This document shows, piece after piece, positions 1-8,686 of a stretch of 64,000 nt of DNA. A program made the position numbers and the translations under genes. Below the pieces are notes generated by a model. That model saw only the letters and a list, made by a program, of their open reading frames with translations, searched no databases and had not been told where the DNA came from. The DNA is taken from NCBI GenBank assembly GCA_903925075.1, contig CAIYDQ010000147.1, positions 1-64,000 of the forward strand, given 5' to 3'. This DNA comes from an uncultured Geobacter sp. (lineage in GTDB: Bacteria > Desulfobacterota > Desulfuromonadia > Geobacterales > Geobacteraceae). How positions within the stretch are numbered: the stretch's first letter is position 1; every line of letters starts with the position of its first letter.

Positions 1-1513
1 ATGCCCGAGTGCTCGCGTCGTCAACGAGTCCAAGCTCGGCCCGGACCAATTGATATAGCCAGTTGTAACCGTCGTTATTCGGGTGCGCTGCATCTCGCCA
101 TAGCCCCAGCGTTGTCATACGCTCTGCGTCCGATGTTTGGTCGTTATCAGCGACAATCATGCGGGGCAGTTCAATCAAACGGCAATACGGCAATTCATGC
201 TGTATCTGCCGATATTTGGCCTTCAGCCAATGCGTTTGCGGCTGGTTCCAGATAAAATCCAGTACCAGCAATGGCCGTTGAGCTGCCAGCATTGCGCTCG
301 CGAGGTGGTCTATTTTAGACAGCACGTCAGCTTGTATGGCCGGGTCCGTCGTGAACTGGTCATTGTATCCGAGCGCCAGAATTACGGGGCCAGTAGCGTT
401 TATAGATCCGCCAGTATTGACCGCAAGCATTTCATCGATTGCCTGGGTCGATGTCCCTTGCCAAGATCGGCCCCCCTTCGCAAAAATGAATGACATTGGC
501 TTAGCGCCATCAGTCACATAATAGATCCCGGTGATAGCCACTGTGCCGGAGATTACTTTGATGGTGAATGGTGTCCCACTAAAATATAAATAAGCATAGT
601 CGGTATACCGGTTAAACGTCGATGTTGCTGTCGCGGAAACGTCCAACAGTAGCGCACCGTTGCCAGAGATAACCTGAAAATGACATGATCCGCTCGGCAG
701 GAAATAGCCCACCCGAATGGCATAAGTTTTGTAATGAGGGGCGACAACCATCGTGTCGTTTGCGGTACCGCTCGCAACGTAGCAATTGGTTATGGAGTTC
801 GGCTCGGCGGTAGCGCTGCTGTCTACCGGTGACCATGTGCCAACCGTTGTTACGTCATGGATAGACGTGCCACCGGTATCCTGGATCGATCTGAACCCGA
901 TGTTTGCTGACTGTAGCTGGTTCAGGAGCGCAAAGTTTATCCGCTCCGACCACGAATATTCCTTAGAAGAGTACGTCCCCGCCGTGATGGAATCGCCGAT
1001 GAATGTAACCCCGCGCATATCGGTCCCAATAAAGGCCTTGGAGAAGAACAACCCGTTGAATGTGCTTTTCAACAGCCCCCTATTCTGCTCAAGCGCTTCC
1101 TGGTAGATCATGCTGCTCGACACAATAAACTGACCGTTGATGTATTTGTTGCGGGGTGGCTTTGCCGAAACGACATATTTAAAATTTCGTAAATCAACCA
1201 CTCCACCGCTGAAGCATTTTTCAAGCGCAGCAAACGCGGCTGTGTCGTCGGTCGCTCCGTCGGCCTTTGCCCCGAACATATTTGGTGTGACAGACGGTAA
1301 CCCCATCAGAGCGCCAACACCGGTAAAGGTGATAAAGCCACCGTTCTCGAACTTGAGCGCTCTATCAGCGGGCCACGTTATTGCCGTAGTTACTACTTGA
1401 GGCGACGTTACCACTACCGTTTTCCCGGCAACATCAGCCGCAGTTGAGGCAATCGAAAGCGTCGACTTGGCCACGTAAGTGCCGTCCGAGGAAAAAACCA
1501 GTACCGTGTTCAT
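1..1513 (-). CDS. Tailspike/receptor-binding protein with SGNH (GDSL) hydrolase domain, partial
   Basis: An uninterrupted frame of 504 codons starts at the ATG at 1513, after an AGGAG site, and runs off the left edge. Residues about 75-95 carry the MFGAKADGATDDTAAF signature that opens many pectate-lyase-fold tailspikes. The SGNH blocks follow: GDSITAG with the nucleophile Ser175, LGYND with Asn384, and DAAHPN with Asp474 and His477. The roughly 200 residues between Ser175 and Asn384 are longer than usual and look like an inserted beta-rich domain. I infer an esterase, probably O-deacetylating a surface polysaccharide during adsorption. The gene is the last of the visible tail-fibre cluster and lies 15 bp from the preceding gene. 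The C-terminus is missing because of the window edge. Confidence 0.8.
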   Translation of the reverse strand, partial: MNTVLVFSSDGTYVAKSTLSIASTAADVAGKTVVVTSPQVVTTAITWPADRALKFENGGFITFTGVGALMGLPSVTPNMFGAKADGATDDTAAFAALEKCFSGGVVDLRNFKYVVSAKPPRNKYINGQFIVSSSMIYQEALEQNRGLLKSTFNGLFFSKAFIGTDMRGVTFIGDSITAGTYSSKEYSWSERINFALLNQLQSANIGFRSIQDTGGTSIHDVTTVGTWSPVDSSATAEPNSITNCYVASGTANDTMVVAPHYKTYAIRVGYFLPSGSCHFQVISGNGALLLDVSATATSTFNRYTDYAYLYFSGTPFTIKVISGTVAITGIYYVTDGAKPMSFIFAKGGRSWQGTSTQAIDEMLAVNTGGSINATGPVILALGYNDQFTTDPAIQADVLSKIDHLASAMLAAQRPLLVLDFIWNQPQTHWLKAKYRQIQHELPYCRLIELPRMIVADNDQTSDAERMTTLGLWRDAAHPNNDGYNWLYQLVRAELGLVDDASTRA

Positions 1514-1528
1514 ATCGGCATAACTCCT

Positions 1529-2254
1529 TTAGTTGGTCCGCGAATAAGCGTAGTAGATCAGAAACGATCCCCCGGTTGTTTGCGTGCATTGAACGTCCAT
1601 CCCACTCACCGTAGTGGCCATAATCGCCCCGTTTGACGCAGTTCTTACCACGGCTGTCGTGCCATCAGAAATGATAGTTGCAGTAGAAGAGAGGTCTATG
1701 AGGCTACCAAAACCTGTGACGTAGCAGTAAGTATCGTACCGACCCGCTCCCGGCACAGAAAATACAGCAATGGGCGTCCCAGACACTGCAGCAACAGACC
1801 CACGCCCTGAAGCAGAACTCGTTGCCGTCAGCGTGTCGATCGATGCATTAACGAAAGATACCGACGGTGAAGATATTCCCTCGCCGGTAACGGTCAGGCC
1901 AGGAGTGAGGGAAGGGTTATATTGGCCGTTTGTGGTGCCGTAAAAATTCAGATTAAAACCATAATCTGCTGAAGTTGAATTGATTTTTTCGAGGCTGACT
2001 CTACCAAATGGCAACACACCGCCGCCTGTAGTGTAGGTTCCCTGGAAAAGGATGCTGCCCCCCACGCCGGCAGCTTCGGACGTGCTATCGGACACGATTA
2101 GAGCGTCCTTTCCGGCTTTGGTCGTGGTTATGGTACCTACGGCGATGTTAGGATTGCCCGCCAATCCACCAGCCAACCCGTTAAATGTTGACGGTGTTCC
2201 TGCGAGCGCTGAAGTGGCAAGACAAAAAAGGCTCGCTGTCAGTAAACGTCTCAC
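1529..2254 (-). CDS. Secreted-type phage tail-region protein (signal peptide)
   Basis: A 241-residue protein starting at a GTG preceded by AAGGAGGAACT. The N-terminus is a classic Sec signal peptide (MRRLLTASLFCLATSALA, with cleavage expected after ALA). The rest is rich in Thr, Ser, Gly and Ala and predicted beta-strand, as in phage fibre or adhesion proteins. I recognise no catalytic motif. It sits between two other tail-fibre-like genes, with 9 bp to the upstream gene, so it is probably a virion or adsorption-related product. A cleavable export signal is odd for a virion protein. Family assignment is not possible from sequence reading alone. Confidence 0.7.
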   Translation of the reverse strand: MRRLLTASLFCLATSALAGTPSTFNGLAGGLAGNPNIAVGTITTTKAGKDALIVSDSTSEAAGVGGSILFQGTYTTGGGVLPFGRVSLEKINSTSADYGFNLNFYGTTNGQYNPSLTPGLTVTGEGISSPSVSFVNASIDTLTATSSASGRGSVAAVSGTPIAVFSVPGAGRYDTYCYVTGFGSLIDLSSTATIISDGTTAVVRTASNGAIMATTVSGMDVQCTQTTGGSFLIYYAYSRTN

Positions 2255-2263
2255 AGTTCCTCC

Positions 2264-3301
2264 TTAGTGCGTGTCGAACGCTATTTCGATGTTGACACTG
2301 CTGCCTGTCGCATTAGTAATAACAACCGGATTTGCCGGGGTAGCCCCGCCAACCTGGACCTTGCTCGCGGCCCCTGAATTGGTGACGACTCCACTACTTC
2401 CCCAGGCCAGATTGACGTTGCCGGAAGCATCTACCGTGAACTCGGCGCGGTCCCCATCGGTTCCGATGGTGATGAACCCGTGACCAGACCAGCCGGTAGT
2501 TACCGTGGGCAAGGTAACAGTTCCGTTGTTTGCGACGGCGCCGGCGTAGCCGCATCGGCTCAGTCCGCCAAAAGATGCGCACGTCATTCCGCCAGCCGTG
2601 GTGTAGGCCGGAGCAGCACCTACCCCCGCAGCCGTGGCTGTGGACCATACCGGAGCATTCGTGCCGCCTTGCGAGGTGTAAAATTGCCCCGACGATCCGT
2701 TGGGGAGCATCGCAGTGGCCCCTGATCCGGTCTGATAGGGGACGCTACCGCCCGCGCCGCCCGCCATGTTTGTCGCCGTGGTCGCCGATGCAGCTAGTGC
2801 CACAGTGCCAGTGCTAACGAGCCCGAGGTTCTGGAGAGCGGTCACTATATCCCCTGATGGCTGCACGATAGGCGTGGAATTATAAAAGCCAAGCTTCTGG
2901 GTCGTGGAAGTGCCAATCTTGGTGCCAGTTGATGTGCCGAGGATGATATTGAACGCGTCAGTCATGGTGATACTGCCGGTGAATGTACCACCAGCCTTCG
3001 GCATGGCATTATCCGCCGTAGTGCCCTGAGCGGCGGTAGCATAGGCGCTCGCAGCCGTAAATGCTGCCGACCCAAGCGTTCCGCCGCCGGTCGGGATGGC
3101 GAGTGTCGCCCCCGCCGCAGGCCCAGTAATCGTAACTGCGCCTCCGTTGACCGTGAGCGCAGTTGTAAACGTTGCATTTGCCACAGCGTCGGCGGTACCG
3201 GCCAGACTCCCGTAGTACCGCTGCGTGGTGGTGCCATAGCTAACTGCTGCGGAAAATAATAACCCGAACATAAGCCCTGAACTAAACTGCTTCTTTTTCA
3301 T
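2264..3301 (-). CDS. Tail-fibre-like repeat protein with signal peptide
   Basis: A 345-residue protein with ATG start and a good AAGGAG site. It begins with a signal-peptide-like segment (MKKKQFSSGLMFGLLFSAA). The body is Ala/Gly/Thr/Ser-rich with recurring short beta-type motifs (for example GGTFTGSITMTDA), which are common in long tail-fibre shafts of the T4 gp36/gp37 type. The C-terminal 120 residues look like a globular tip. It belongs to a run of four closely spaced genes after the tail-tip protein. I infer a fibre subunit. The export signal would send a monomer out of the cytoplasm, so either it is not used or the protein is not a standard virion part. Confidence 0.7.
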   Translation of the reverse strand: MKKKQFSSGLMFGLLFSAAVSYGTTTQRYYGSLAGTADAVANATFTTALTVNGGAVTITGPAAGATLAIPTGGGTLGSAAFTAASAYATAAQGTTADNAMPKAGGTFTGSITMTDAFNIILGTSTGTKIGTSTTQKLGFYNSTPIVQPSGDIVTALQNLGLVSTGTVALAASATTATNMAGGAGGSVPYQTGSGATAMLPNGSSGQFYTSQGGTNAPVWSTATAAGVGAAPAYTTAGGMTCASFGGLSRCGYAGAVANNGTVTLPTVTTGWSGHGFITIGTDGDRAEFTVDASGNVNLAWGSSGVVTNSGAASKVQVGGATPANPVVITNATGSSVNIEIAFDTH

Positions 3302-3319
3302 TTTCGAATCTCCTTAGGT

Positions 3320-3841
3320 TTATTTAAAAAATCCGGTTATCAAGACTAATAGCAGGACAGCCGTGCGATTAAACAGAACGACTGGGTTGGCAGCTACAGA
3401 GGACCCAATACAAAGATGTCCCGAAAGATTACTGTTTGACAGAATCAGCCCACTGTCGTCCGATGCCAGAATCTGCACACGACCATCTGAACTCATGTTG
3501 AAATCCGCGTTATTGTCGTTATTTGCCACGATAATTCGACCCCACAGCGACGAGGTGATAGCGGGGAAAGTATAGGTACCGCCCGCCGGGATTGGCACAA
3601 GAACCGGGGAAATCACGTTCGGAATCGAAGTCGTAAACGGGATATTGACCGTTTTCGTTGCCGGGTCCATTGTCACATTCCCAGCAAACTTCAAGGTATC
3701 GTTAAAGACAGTCGGCTTCGCCTTCCCACCTGGCCCCGAATAGTTGACGAAGGCCTTGCTGGTCGGTGTGATATCACCAGGGGCCGCCCAGGCTGCGCCG
3801 GCCAGCAGTAGTAGCGCAATTGTAAGGATGCAGCACCTCAT
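3320..3841 (-). CDS. Exported protein of the tail-fibre cluster, hydrophobic C-terminus
   Basis: A 173-residue protein whose N-terminus MRCCILTIALLLLAGAAWA is a strong Sec signal peptide with an AWA cleavage site. The middle is beta-rich, and the last dozen residues (AVLLLVLITGFFK) form a second hydrophobic stretch that could anchor or insert in a membrane. The stop codon is 2 bp from the start region of the gene at 3844-4254, indicating one transcript. No family is recognised. It could be a fibre component or a host-surface modifier made late in infection. Confidence 0.65.
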   Translation of the reverse strand: MRCCILTIALLLLAGAAWAAPGDITPTSKAFVNYSGPGGKAKPTVFNDTLKFAGNVTMDPATKTVNIPFTTSIPNVISPVLVPIPAGGTYTFPAITSSLWGRIIVANNDNNADFNMSSDGRVQILASDDSGLILSNSNLSGHLCIGSSVAANPVVLFNRTAVLLLVLITGFFK

Positions 3842-3843
3842 GG

Positions 3844-4254
3844 TTACCCCTGTTTGACCCAGATGTTGAGTGCTGCTAGAGGAACTAACCGAATCGCCTG
3901 ATACTGCACATCCACCTTAAACGTCCCTCCATTCGGGTCGACGATGCTCCAAATAAACCCGGTATCGTCGATTTTTGCAAAAACAGTTGGCTTCGCACTG
4001 GAATCATTCGCAGCACAGAGATTCAAATCCGTGTCACCGCTCAGCACCCCGCTAGTCACAATGGCATCCTGCGGAGTCGCTGAATTGGCATACACCACCA
4101 CCGCCGTCGGCGGCGACACCACCTCCAGACTGCCGTCCGTATTATTGAACGCCAACAACTTGCCGAGGCGATCGGCGAGCGGCGGCAGTGCCGCGCCCGG
4201 CCAGTACCGTGCATCGAATATTTTGAACAAAACTTCAGTGGGAAAAACAGCCAT
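3844..4254 (-). CDS. Phage structural protein of unknown family (tail-tip region)
   Basis: A 136-residue protein with a strong AAGGAGGG site before its ATG. It has no signal peptide, unlike the three genes downstream. The middle (residues about 75-125, with the TVFAKIDDTGFIWS segment) is similar in style to the following gene, which carries KPTVFNDTLKF, so the two may be related beta-sandwich modules. It lies directly after the J-like protein, which suggests a tip or fibre-attachment role. Function is inferred from position only. Confidence 0.65.
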   Translation of the reverse strand: MAVFPTEVLFKIFDARYWPGAALPPLADRLGKLLAFNNTDGSLEVVSPPTAVVVYANSATPQDAIVTSGVLSGDTDLNLCAANDSSAKPTVFAKIDDTGFIWSIVDPNGGTFKVDVQYQAIRLVPLAALNIWVKQG

Positions 4255-4268
4255 AGCCGGCGCCCTCC

Positions 4269-6248
4269 TTAATCATCGAGATAGCACTCATCCGCGTACC
4301 CGATTCCGGTCAGCGTCGCGTGCATGGTGTCGGCAACCCTGCGAATCCCCAGGCACCGGTATTTCATGCGCTCTTCGCTCAGCCGACAAAGCACATATGG
4401 ATATTCGTAATGATCGCTCGCCGGCAACCCCGCCGGAGAGGGTAGGGTGGTAATCCCGACACCATCCAGCCCGTCCAGCTCCCCGATCCAGGTGTAGATC
4501 GTCCCGTCTGTCGCCCATACCGTCAGCTGGTACATCACGCCAGGCTCCGGATCAAACGGCTGGTCAATCTCAACCGTCGCCCCCGGCACCACGCCGAGAA
4601 TCCGGCCCGACAAAGAGAAATCCTTGGCCTGAGAAGCCAGAATAAATACATCCCCGACGGTCACCTCGATTGACTCGACTCCGACATCCACGCTGCCGGC
4701 GCTCTCCACGTACCGATTCAAGTCCAGCATGAACCGCATCAGATCCTGAACCTGCGACTCTCTGACCACTCCCACCTGTATCGGGATATTCTTGACTATC
4801 GGGTACTCGCCCTCTTGCACATCCTCGTAGCTCACCGACACCTGGTCATAATCCGCCGTCTGATCCAAAAATGACGTAGTTAGAATATTGGCGCGATCGG
4901 AGCGGGGGATTGGCTGGAACGACGCGTTGGCGTTGTTGCCTTCCCCAAACACCTGCGTAGGAGTGGTGGCCTTGTCGACCCATACGCTGTACTTGCCCCC
5001 CTTGCGCATCAGGTTGCCTCGCGCCGTAGCGGCCACGCGCATCGCGATGCTCCACAGGTCGGTATGGAAATCCACATCGGCGTCAAACAGATGGCGAGGC
5101 TGCCCGGTCGACGCCTTGATCTCCATATTCCAGCTGTCCCATGCCGCAAAAGCCGGCCAGTCGATGTTTTTGGCCGTGATCCGTCCGTGGCTGCCGATAA
5201 TCAGCATCAACGCCACGGTCCATGCGGTATGCCGGGAAATATACGGATCGGCGGCTTCGCCAAATAGCATCAAGGGGGTTCCAGGAGGGATGCCTTCAGC
5301 GTCCTCAACATAGAGATACGTCTGGCTCCCGACAACTTCCCAGGTGTGCACCCTCAAGTAATGTTTGGTCAAAAGCCGGTCGGGCTGGGCAAAACCCTGC
5401 GAGTCCATCCGTACCAGCCAAAAATAGGAGCCGTCCAGATCCGGGAGCAGCGCGTCGACCAGCACCTTGTGCATGCCGGTGATGATGATGCCGTTCACCA
5501 CCTGGTAGGTAGTAATCATGCCCAGATCGGACACACAGGTCGTGTCGAAACGTACGGCGGGAGCAGGTACCGTCAGCGGCGCGCCGGTAGCTATGGAGGT
5601 AATGGTCGGGCGGCCGCCGTAAAGCCGATCAGTCGCCATAGCGCGTAGCCCGATCAGGGAGTGGCCCGGATAGGCCAGCACCCTGCTGATGATCTCCGCG
5701 TAGCCGCTCAGGTAGATATCGTCCTGCCAGGTGACGCCGGCCTGATCCTCGGTCGTGCGCCAGATGCGAAGGTCATATACGGATTCAGGAAGGCCCCGGA
5801 GCTCGATCTCCTTGGCCACCAAATGCACCGGGTTCTTGCTGCTTCCGGAGATCTTAAATGCCCCGGCGCTGGAGGACGTATCCAACGCCAAGTGGTCTAT
5901 GGATACGTCGTTTACAGAGAATTCGCCGCCCGCCGAGTTTTCAATGACAACGGCGACCTGGTAGCTGTCTGACGCCAAATCGGCGATAGTGACGTTCCGG
6001 GACGCGCTCCCCAGGGGCGGCGCGGGGCTCGCGGTAAAGGAATCGGTGGTGGAGTCGTAAATAGAATTCAAAGGCGTGCCGGCATCCCACACGACCGCCA
6101 AAATCCATTCCGTCGCAGCCGGCGTACGGTACATCACCTTCACCCGCGCCCACGACACGTTTGAACTTTGCAGGGTCAGGTCAAAGTTGACCGCCTGCAC
6201 GGAGACGTTCGTTTCGAAGCCGATTATCGCTGGAATATTGACTAACAT
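4269..6248 (-). CDS. Tail-tip protein, J-like C-terminal part
   Basis: A 659-residue protein resembling the tip-attachment (lambda J-like) family of siphovirus tails. It has fibronectin-like beta domains at both ends and a central hub-type region (DVDFHTDLWSIAMRVAATA, SVWVDKATTPTQVFGEG, VSYEDVQEGEYP). In lambda-like phages one large J protein carries the N-terminal hub domains as well. Here those domains appear on the gene at 6882-8489, and a phosphoribosyltransferase gene separates the two. The ATG at 6248 is 7 bp after that gene's stop, so all three are on one transcript. It probably forms the trimeric tip that binds fibres and receptor. Confidence 0.75.
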   Translation of the reverse strand: MLVNIPAIIGFETNVSVQAVNFDLTLQSSNVSWARVKVMYRTPAATEWILAVVWDAGTPLNSIYDSTTDSFTASPAPPLGSASRNVTIADLASDSYQVAVVIENSAGGEFSVNDVSIDHLALDTSSSAGAFKISGSSKNPVHLVAKEIELRGLPESVYDLRIWRTTEDQAGVTWQDDIYLSGYAEIISRVLAYPGHSLIGLRAMATDRLYGGRPTITSIATGAPLTVPAPAVRFDTTCVSDLGMITTYQVVNGIIITGMHKVLVDALLPDLDGSYFWLVRMDSQGFAQPDRLLTKHYLRVHTWEVVGSQTYLYVEDAEGIPPGTPLMLFGEAADPYISRHTAWTVALMLIIGSHGRITAKNIDWPAFAAWDSWNMEIKASTGQPRHLFDADVDFHTDLWSIAMRVAATARGNLMRKGGKYSVWVDKATTPTQVFGEGNNANASFQPIPRSDRANILTTSFLDQTADYDQVSVSYEDVQEGEYPIVKNIPIQVGVVRESQVQDLMRFMLDLNRYVESAGSVDVGVESIEVTVGDVFILASQAKDFSLSGRILGVVPGATVEIDQPFDPEPGVMYQLTVWATDGTIYTWIGELDGLDGVGITTLPSPAGLPASDHYEYPYVLCRLSEERMKYRCLGIRRVADTMHATLTGIGYADECYLDD

Positions 6249-6255
6249 TCGACCT

Positions 6256-6888
6256 CTAGTGGGACGGGTTAAACAGGTTGAAATCGTCCAAATCGTAAAG
6301 CGACAGCATCTCGATATGATCCGGTAGATACATGTCCGTCACGACTCGCTTGTCGCTATGGACGCCCTTGTTCACCTTGTTGACCAGACAGAAGGCTTGG
6401 CGCGCCACCGGAAGGCCCTCTTGCATGCAGGCATCGTAGCAGCGCCTCATGGACTTCGACGAGTTGCATAAATCGTCCACGATGATCACCGGCACGCCCG
6501 AAAGCGGCCGACCTTCAATCAGATTCAGCAGCCCGTATTTTTTACGTTCCTGCCGCACGGAAAAAACGTTGATGTCCATCCCGTAGAGAATGCTGGCCGC
6601 CTGGCTGATCCCCGTCAGCAGTGGCACCGCGCCGCTCTCCAAGCCCGCCAGCTGAAAAGGGCGCTTACCCCTATCCTTTGCAATGCGATGGATAAACATC
6701 TTGGCGACCCCGGTCGCGAAACTGGCGTCATAGAGCCCCCTGCGCAAATAAAACATCCAGGTGTAGGTGCTCCCCGGCGCCTTGCCAGGCAAAGCGGCCT
6801 CGGCATCACGGCGCTCGATACAGTGGTCGTCGATGAAATCTCGCCCCCATGCATGCAGAGCATCGTACTCCGACTCACTGATCAGCAT
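6256..6888 (-). CDS. Orotate-phosphoribosyltransferase-like protein inside the tail module
   Basis: A 210-residue type I phosphoribosyltransferase. The PRPP-binding loop VIIVDDLCNSSKS is at residues 134-146, a VRQERKKYG segment at 111-119 matches the catalytic-loop region of PyrE-type enzymes, and ESGAVPL at 84-90 fits the pyrophosphate loop. Enzymes of this family transfer ribose 5-phosphate from PRPP to a base. The usual Thr-Thr-Gly of the loop is replaced by Asn-Ser-Ser, so substrate choice may differ. Its start overlaps the stop of the preceding tail gene and it ends 7 bp before the J-like gene. It is therefore cotranscribed with tail genes, an unusual place for a nucleotide-metabolism gene. 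Confidence 0.85.
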   Translation of the reverse strand: MLISESEYDALHAWGRDFIDDHCIERRDAEAALPGKAPGSTYTWMFYLRRGLYDASFATGVAKMFIHRIAKDRGKRPFQLAGLESGAVPLLTGISQAASILYGMDINVFSVRQERKKYGLLNLIEGRPLSGVPVIIVDDLCNSSKSMRRCYDACMQEGLPVARQAFCLVNKVNKGVHSDKRVVTDMYLPDHIEMLSLYDLDDFNLFNPSH

Positions 6889-8489
6889 GACCCACCCCCG
6901 TCTCCGCCGCCGCCGTCTCCTCCTCCATCCCCCCCACCGTCGCCCCCGCCGTCGCCGGCGCCGCCGCCATCTCCGCCCGAGCTGGTGGTGTCAGGGTAAA
7001 AAAGGGCCGGGTCTCCAGTGAATGACGAAACGGTTCCATCGGTAATTTCATACGCGCCATCCGCCGGCCTAACCCCCAGCGCGGCGGTGTGTCCCGAATC
7101 GGTAAATGCCTCGAAGCCGATGGCATCCGCAGTGAGCGCGCCAACCTGGGAACAATAATAAATAGTCCCCCCGACCGCTAACCGGAACTCCGCAGTAGAG
7201 GCGACCTTGCCGGCAAATCCAGCCCCCGGATCGGTTAGCGTATAGGGATTGGCCGACCCGGAGAACACCCCGGAGGTGCGGTAGATAAACGGATGCTGGG
7301 CGGAGTAATCAGGGTCCACGATTGGCAGCGCGCCCCACACCCCGCCGGCTGGGCGAAGCTGCACGCAAAATTGCACGCTATGCGGAATTGGGGTGGACCC
7401 CGGCATCTCGTATATGCCGTTCGGCGCCGTGACGGTGAGTCGAATTCCCGTCAATGGCCCCTTGGTGGTGAACTGGACCGACTGCGCAGGCTCCGTAGGG
7501 CTCGCATCGTAAGGGATTTTCGCGGCGCTCGCATACTGGAGGTAGATCCGGTGGAACATGTCAATCGGGGTCTGCTGATCGTCGCCCGGGCGAAAAACGG
7601 CGGCCGTGTTCTTATAGAGCGAGATGTCGGTACCGTTGATCTTTAATCCGGAAAATCGAGTCACCCGGCCCACGCACGGGCACAGCAGCGTGTCCAGGTA
7701 CTCGTTGGCGTCGCCGTCGAACCAAGTCTTTTCAGTGAGGATCTGGCCGCCGACCTTGATGCGGCCGAAGATCATGGCTTTACTGCCGCCCTGCTGCGCG
7801 TTGTTGACGATGGCGTCCCAGGTGTAGGTGCTCGAATCACCAACCGGCCCGTTGATCTGGGGAGCATCCGGCTTTATGGGCGCGATGGCATTCAGCACCA
7901 TGCTTCCGGCCATACTGACGGCCGCGCCGGCCAACCCGCCGACAGCGCCCGCCCACGCCGCCCCCAGAGTCGGAGCCAGCGCCCCCGCGGTATAAATAGT
8001 GGCGACGACGGCCGCGACCATTATCAGCACAGTCCCAATGATGCGCCCGACATCGCCGTCCGCGACCGGCAGGCGCTCCCCCTCTCCGGGCGCGTAGCGG
8101 TAGAACCCTACGATACGGCTGTCGTCGTATCGATCCATCGGAGACACCACTACACCCTTGCGTGGCAGCGCATGCAGCAGAGTCAACTCAGGGGTCACTA
8201 CCGCCAGGTGAAACCTGCTCACGTTGCCCTCGCTGCGGATCAGCGCGACGGCATATGGCTGAGGCGCATCGAGCACAACCCAATCGTTGCCGGCAGCGGA
8301 CTCGACCAACACCGAGTCAAGCGCCGTCTCCTGACGCTCCGGCAGCTCGATCTGCAGACCCTGATAAACCTTTCGCACCAGGCCGTAGCAGTTCAGACCG
8401 GCACTTGAGCTGCCGCCCAGCGCAAACTGAATCCCGATCAGATCTTGCCAGTCCCCGGAGGACGTTATGACGGGCCGCTGTTCTTTCAC
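6882..8489 (-). CDS. Fused tail-tip assembly protein: NlpC/P60-type peptidase plus I/J-like N-terminal part
   Basis: A 535-residue protein. Residues 15-145 form an NlpC/P60-like domain with Cys34 (GLNCYGL) and His94, as in lambda gpK. Residues about 150-210 are Gly/Ala-rich and hydrophobic, resembling gpI or the start of J. The next 250 residues resemble the N-terminal hub domains of J (DSSTYTWDAI, MIFGRIKVGGQ, FSGLKINGTD). The last 30 residues are a Gly-Asp low-complexity tail of GGDGGG repeats ending in Cys. The K, I and J functions are thus fused and J is cut off early, with its C-terminal part encoded at 4269-6248. The start overlaps the previous gene by 4 bp. Confidence 0.75.
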   Translation of the reverse strand: MKEQRPVITSSGDWQDLIGIQFALGGSSSAGLNCYGLVRKVYQGLQIELPERQETALDSVLVESAAGNDWVVLDAPQPYAVALIRSEGNVSRFHLAVVTPELTLLHALPRKGVVVSPMDRYDDSRIVGFYRYAPGEGERLPVADGDVGRIIGTVLIMVAAVVATIYTAGALAPTLGAAWAGAVGGLAGAAVSMAGSMVLNAIAPIKPDAPQINGPVGDSSTYTWDAIVNNAQQGGSKAMIFGRIKVGGQILTEKTWFDGDANEYLDTLLCPCVGRVTRFSGLKINGTDISLYKNTAAVFRPGDDQQTPIDMFHRIYLQYASAAKIPYDASPTEPAQSVQFTTKGPLTGIRLTVTAPNGIYEMPGSTPIPHSVQFCVQLRPAGGVWGALPIVDPDYSAQHPFIYRTSGVFSGSANPYTLTDPGAGFAGKVASTAEFRLAVGGTIYYCSQVGALTADAIGFEAFTDSGHTAALGVRPADGAYEITDGTVSSFTGDPALFYPDTTSSGGDGGGAGDGGGDGGGDGGGDGGGGDGGGSC

Positions 8490-8686
8490 ATTTCCCTCTT
8501 CACGAATTCGCCGTCGATGATGGTGACCTGGTACAGCGTCCCGCTGCTTTCGTCGGGCATGACGATAGTGGCCTTGCCCGACAGCAAGAAGGCCGCGATC
8601 CGGTCTTCAATATTGTCGCCGATGGCCTTGTCGGCTTTCTGTAACAGCCGCCGATCATTCGTCTCTCGATCGAACGTCGCCTTCAA
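8486..8686 (-). CDS. Small tail-tip-region protein of unknown function
   Basis: A 66-residue protein starting at a TTG that overlaps the stop of the L-like gene (TTGA) and ending 4 bp inside the next gene. The product begins MKATFDRETNDRRLL and is charged at the N-terminus, with a beta-rich C-terminal half (ATIVMPDESSGTLYQV). A longer reading of the same frame upstream would be Arg/Cys-rich and unlike a natural protein, so the short form is preferred. The tight overlaps on both sides support translation. No family is recognised. Confidence 0.6.
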   Translation of the reverse strand: MKATFDRETNDRRLLQKADKAIGDNIEDRIAAFLLSGKATIVMPDESSGTLYQVTIIDGEFVKREM

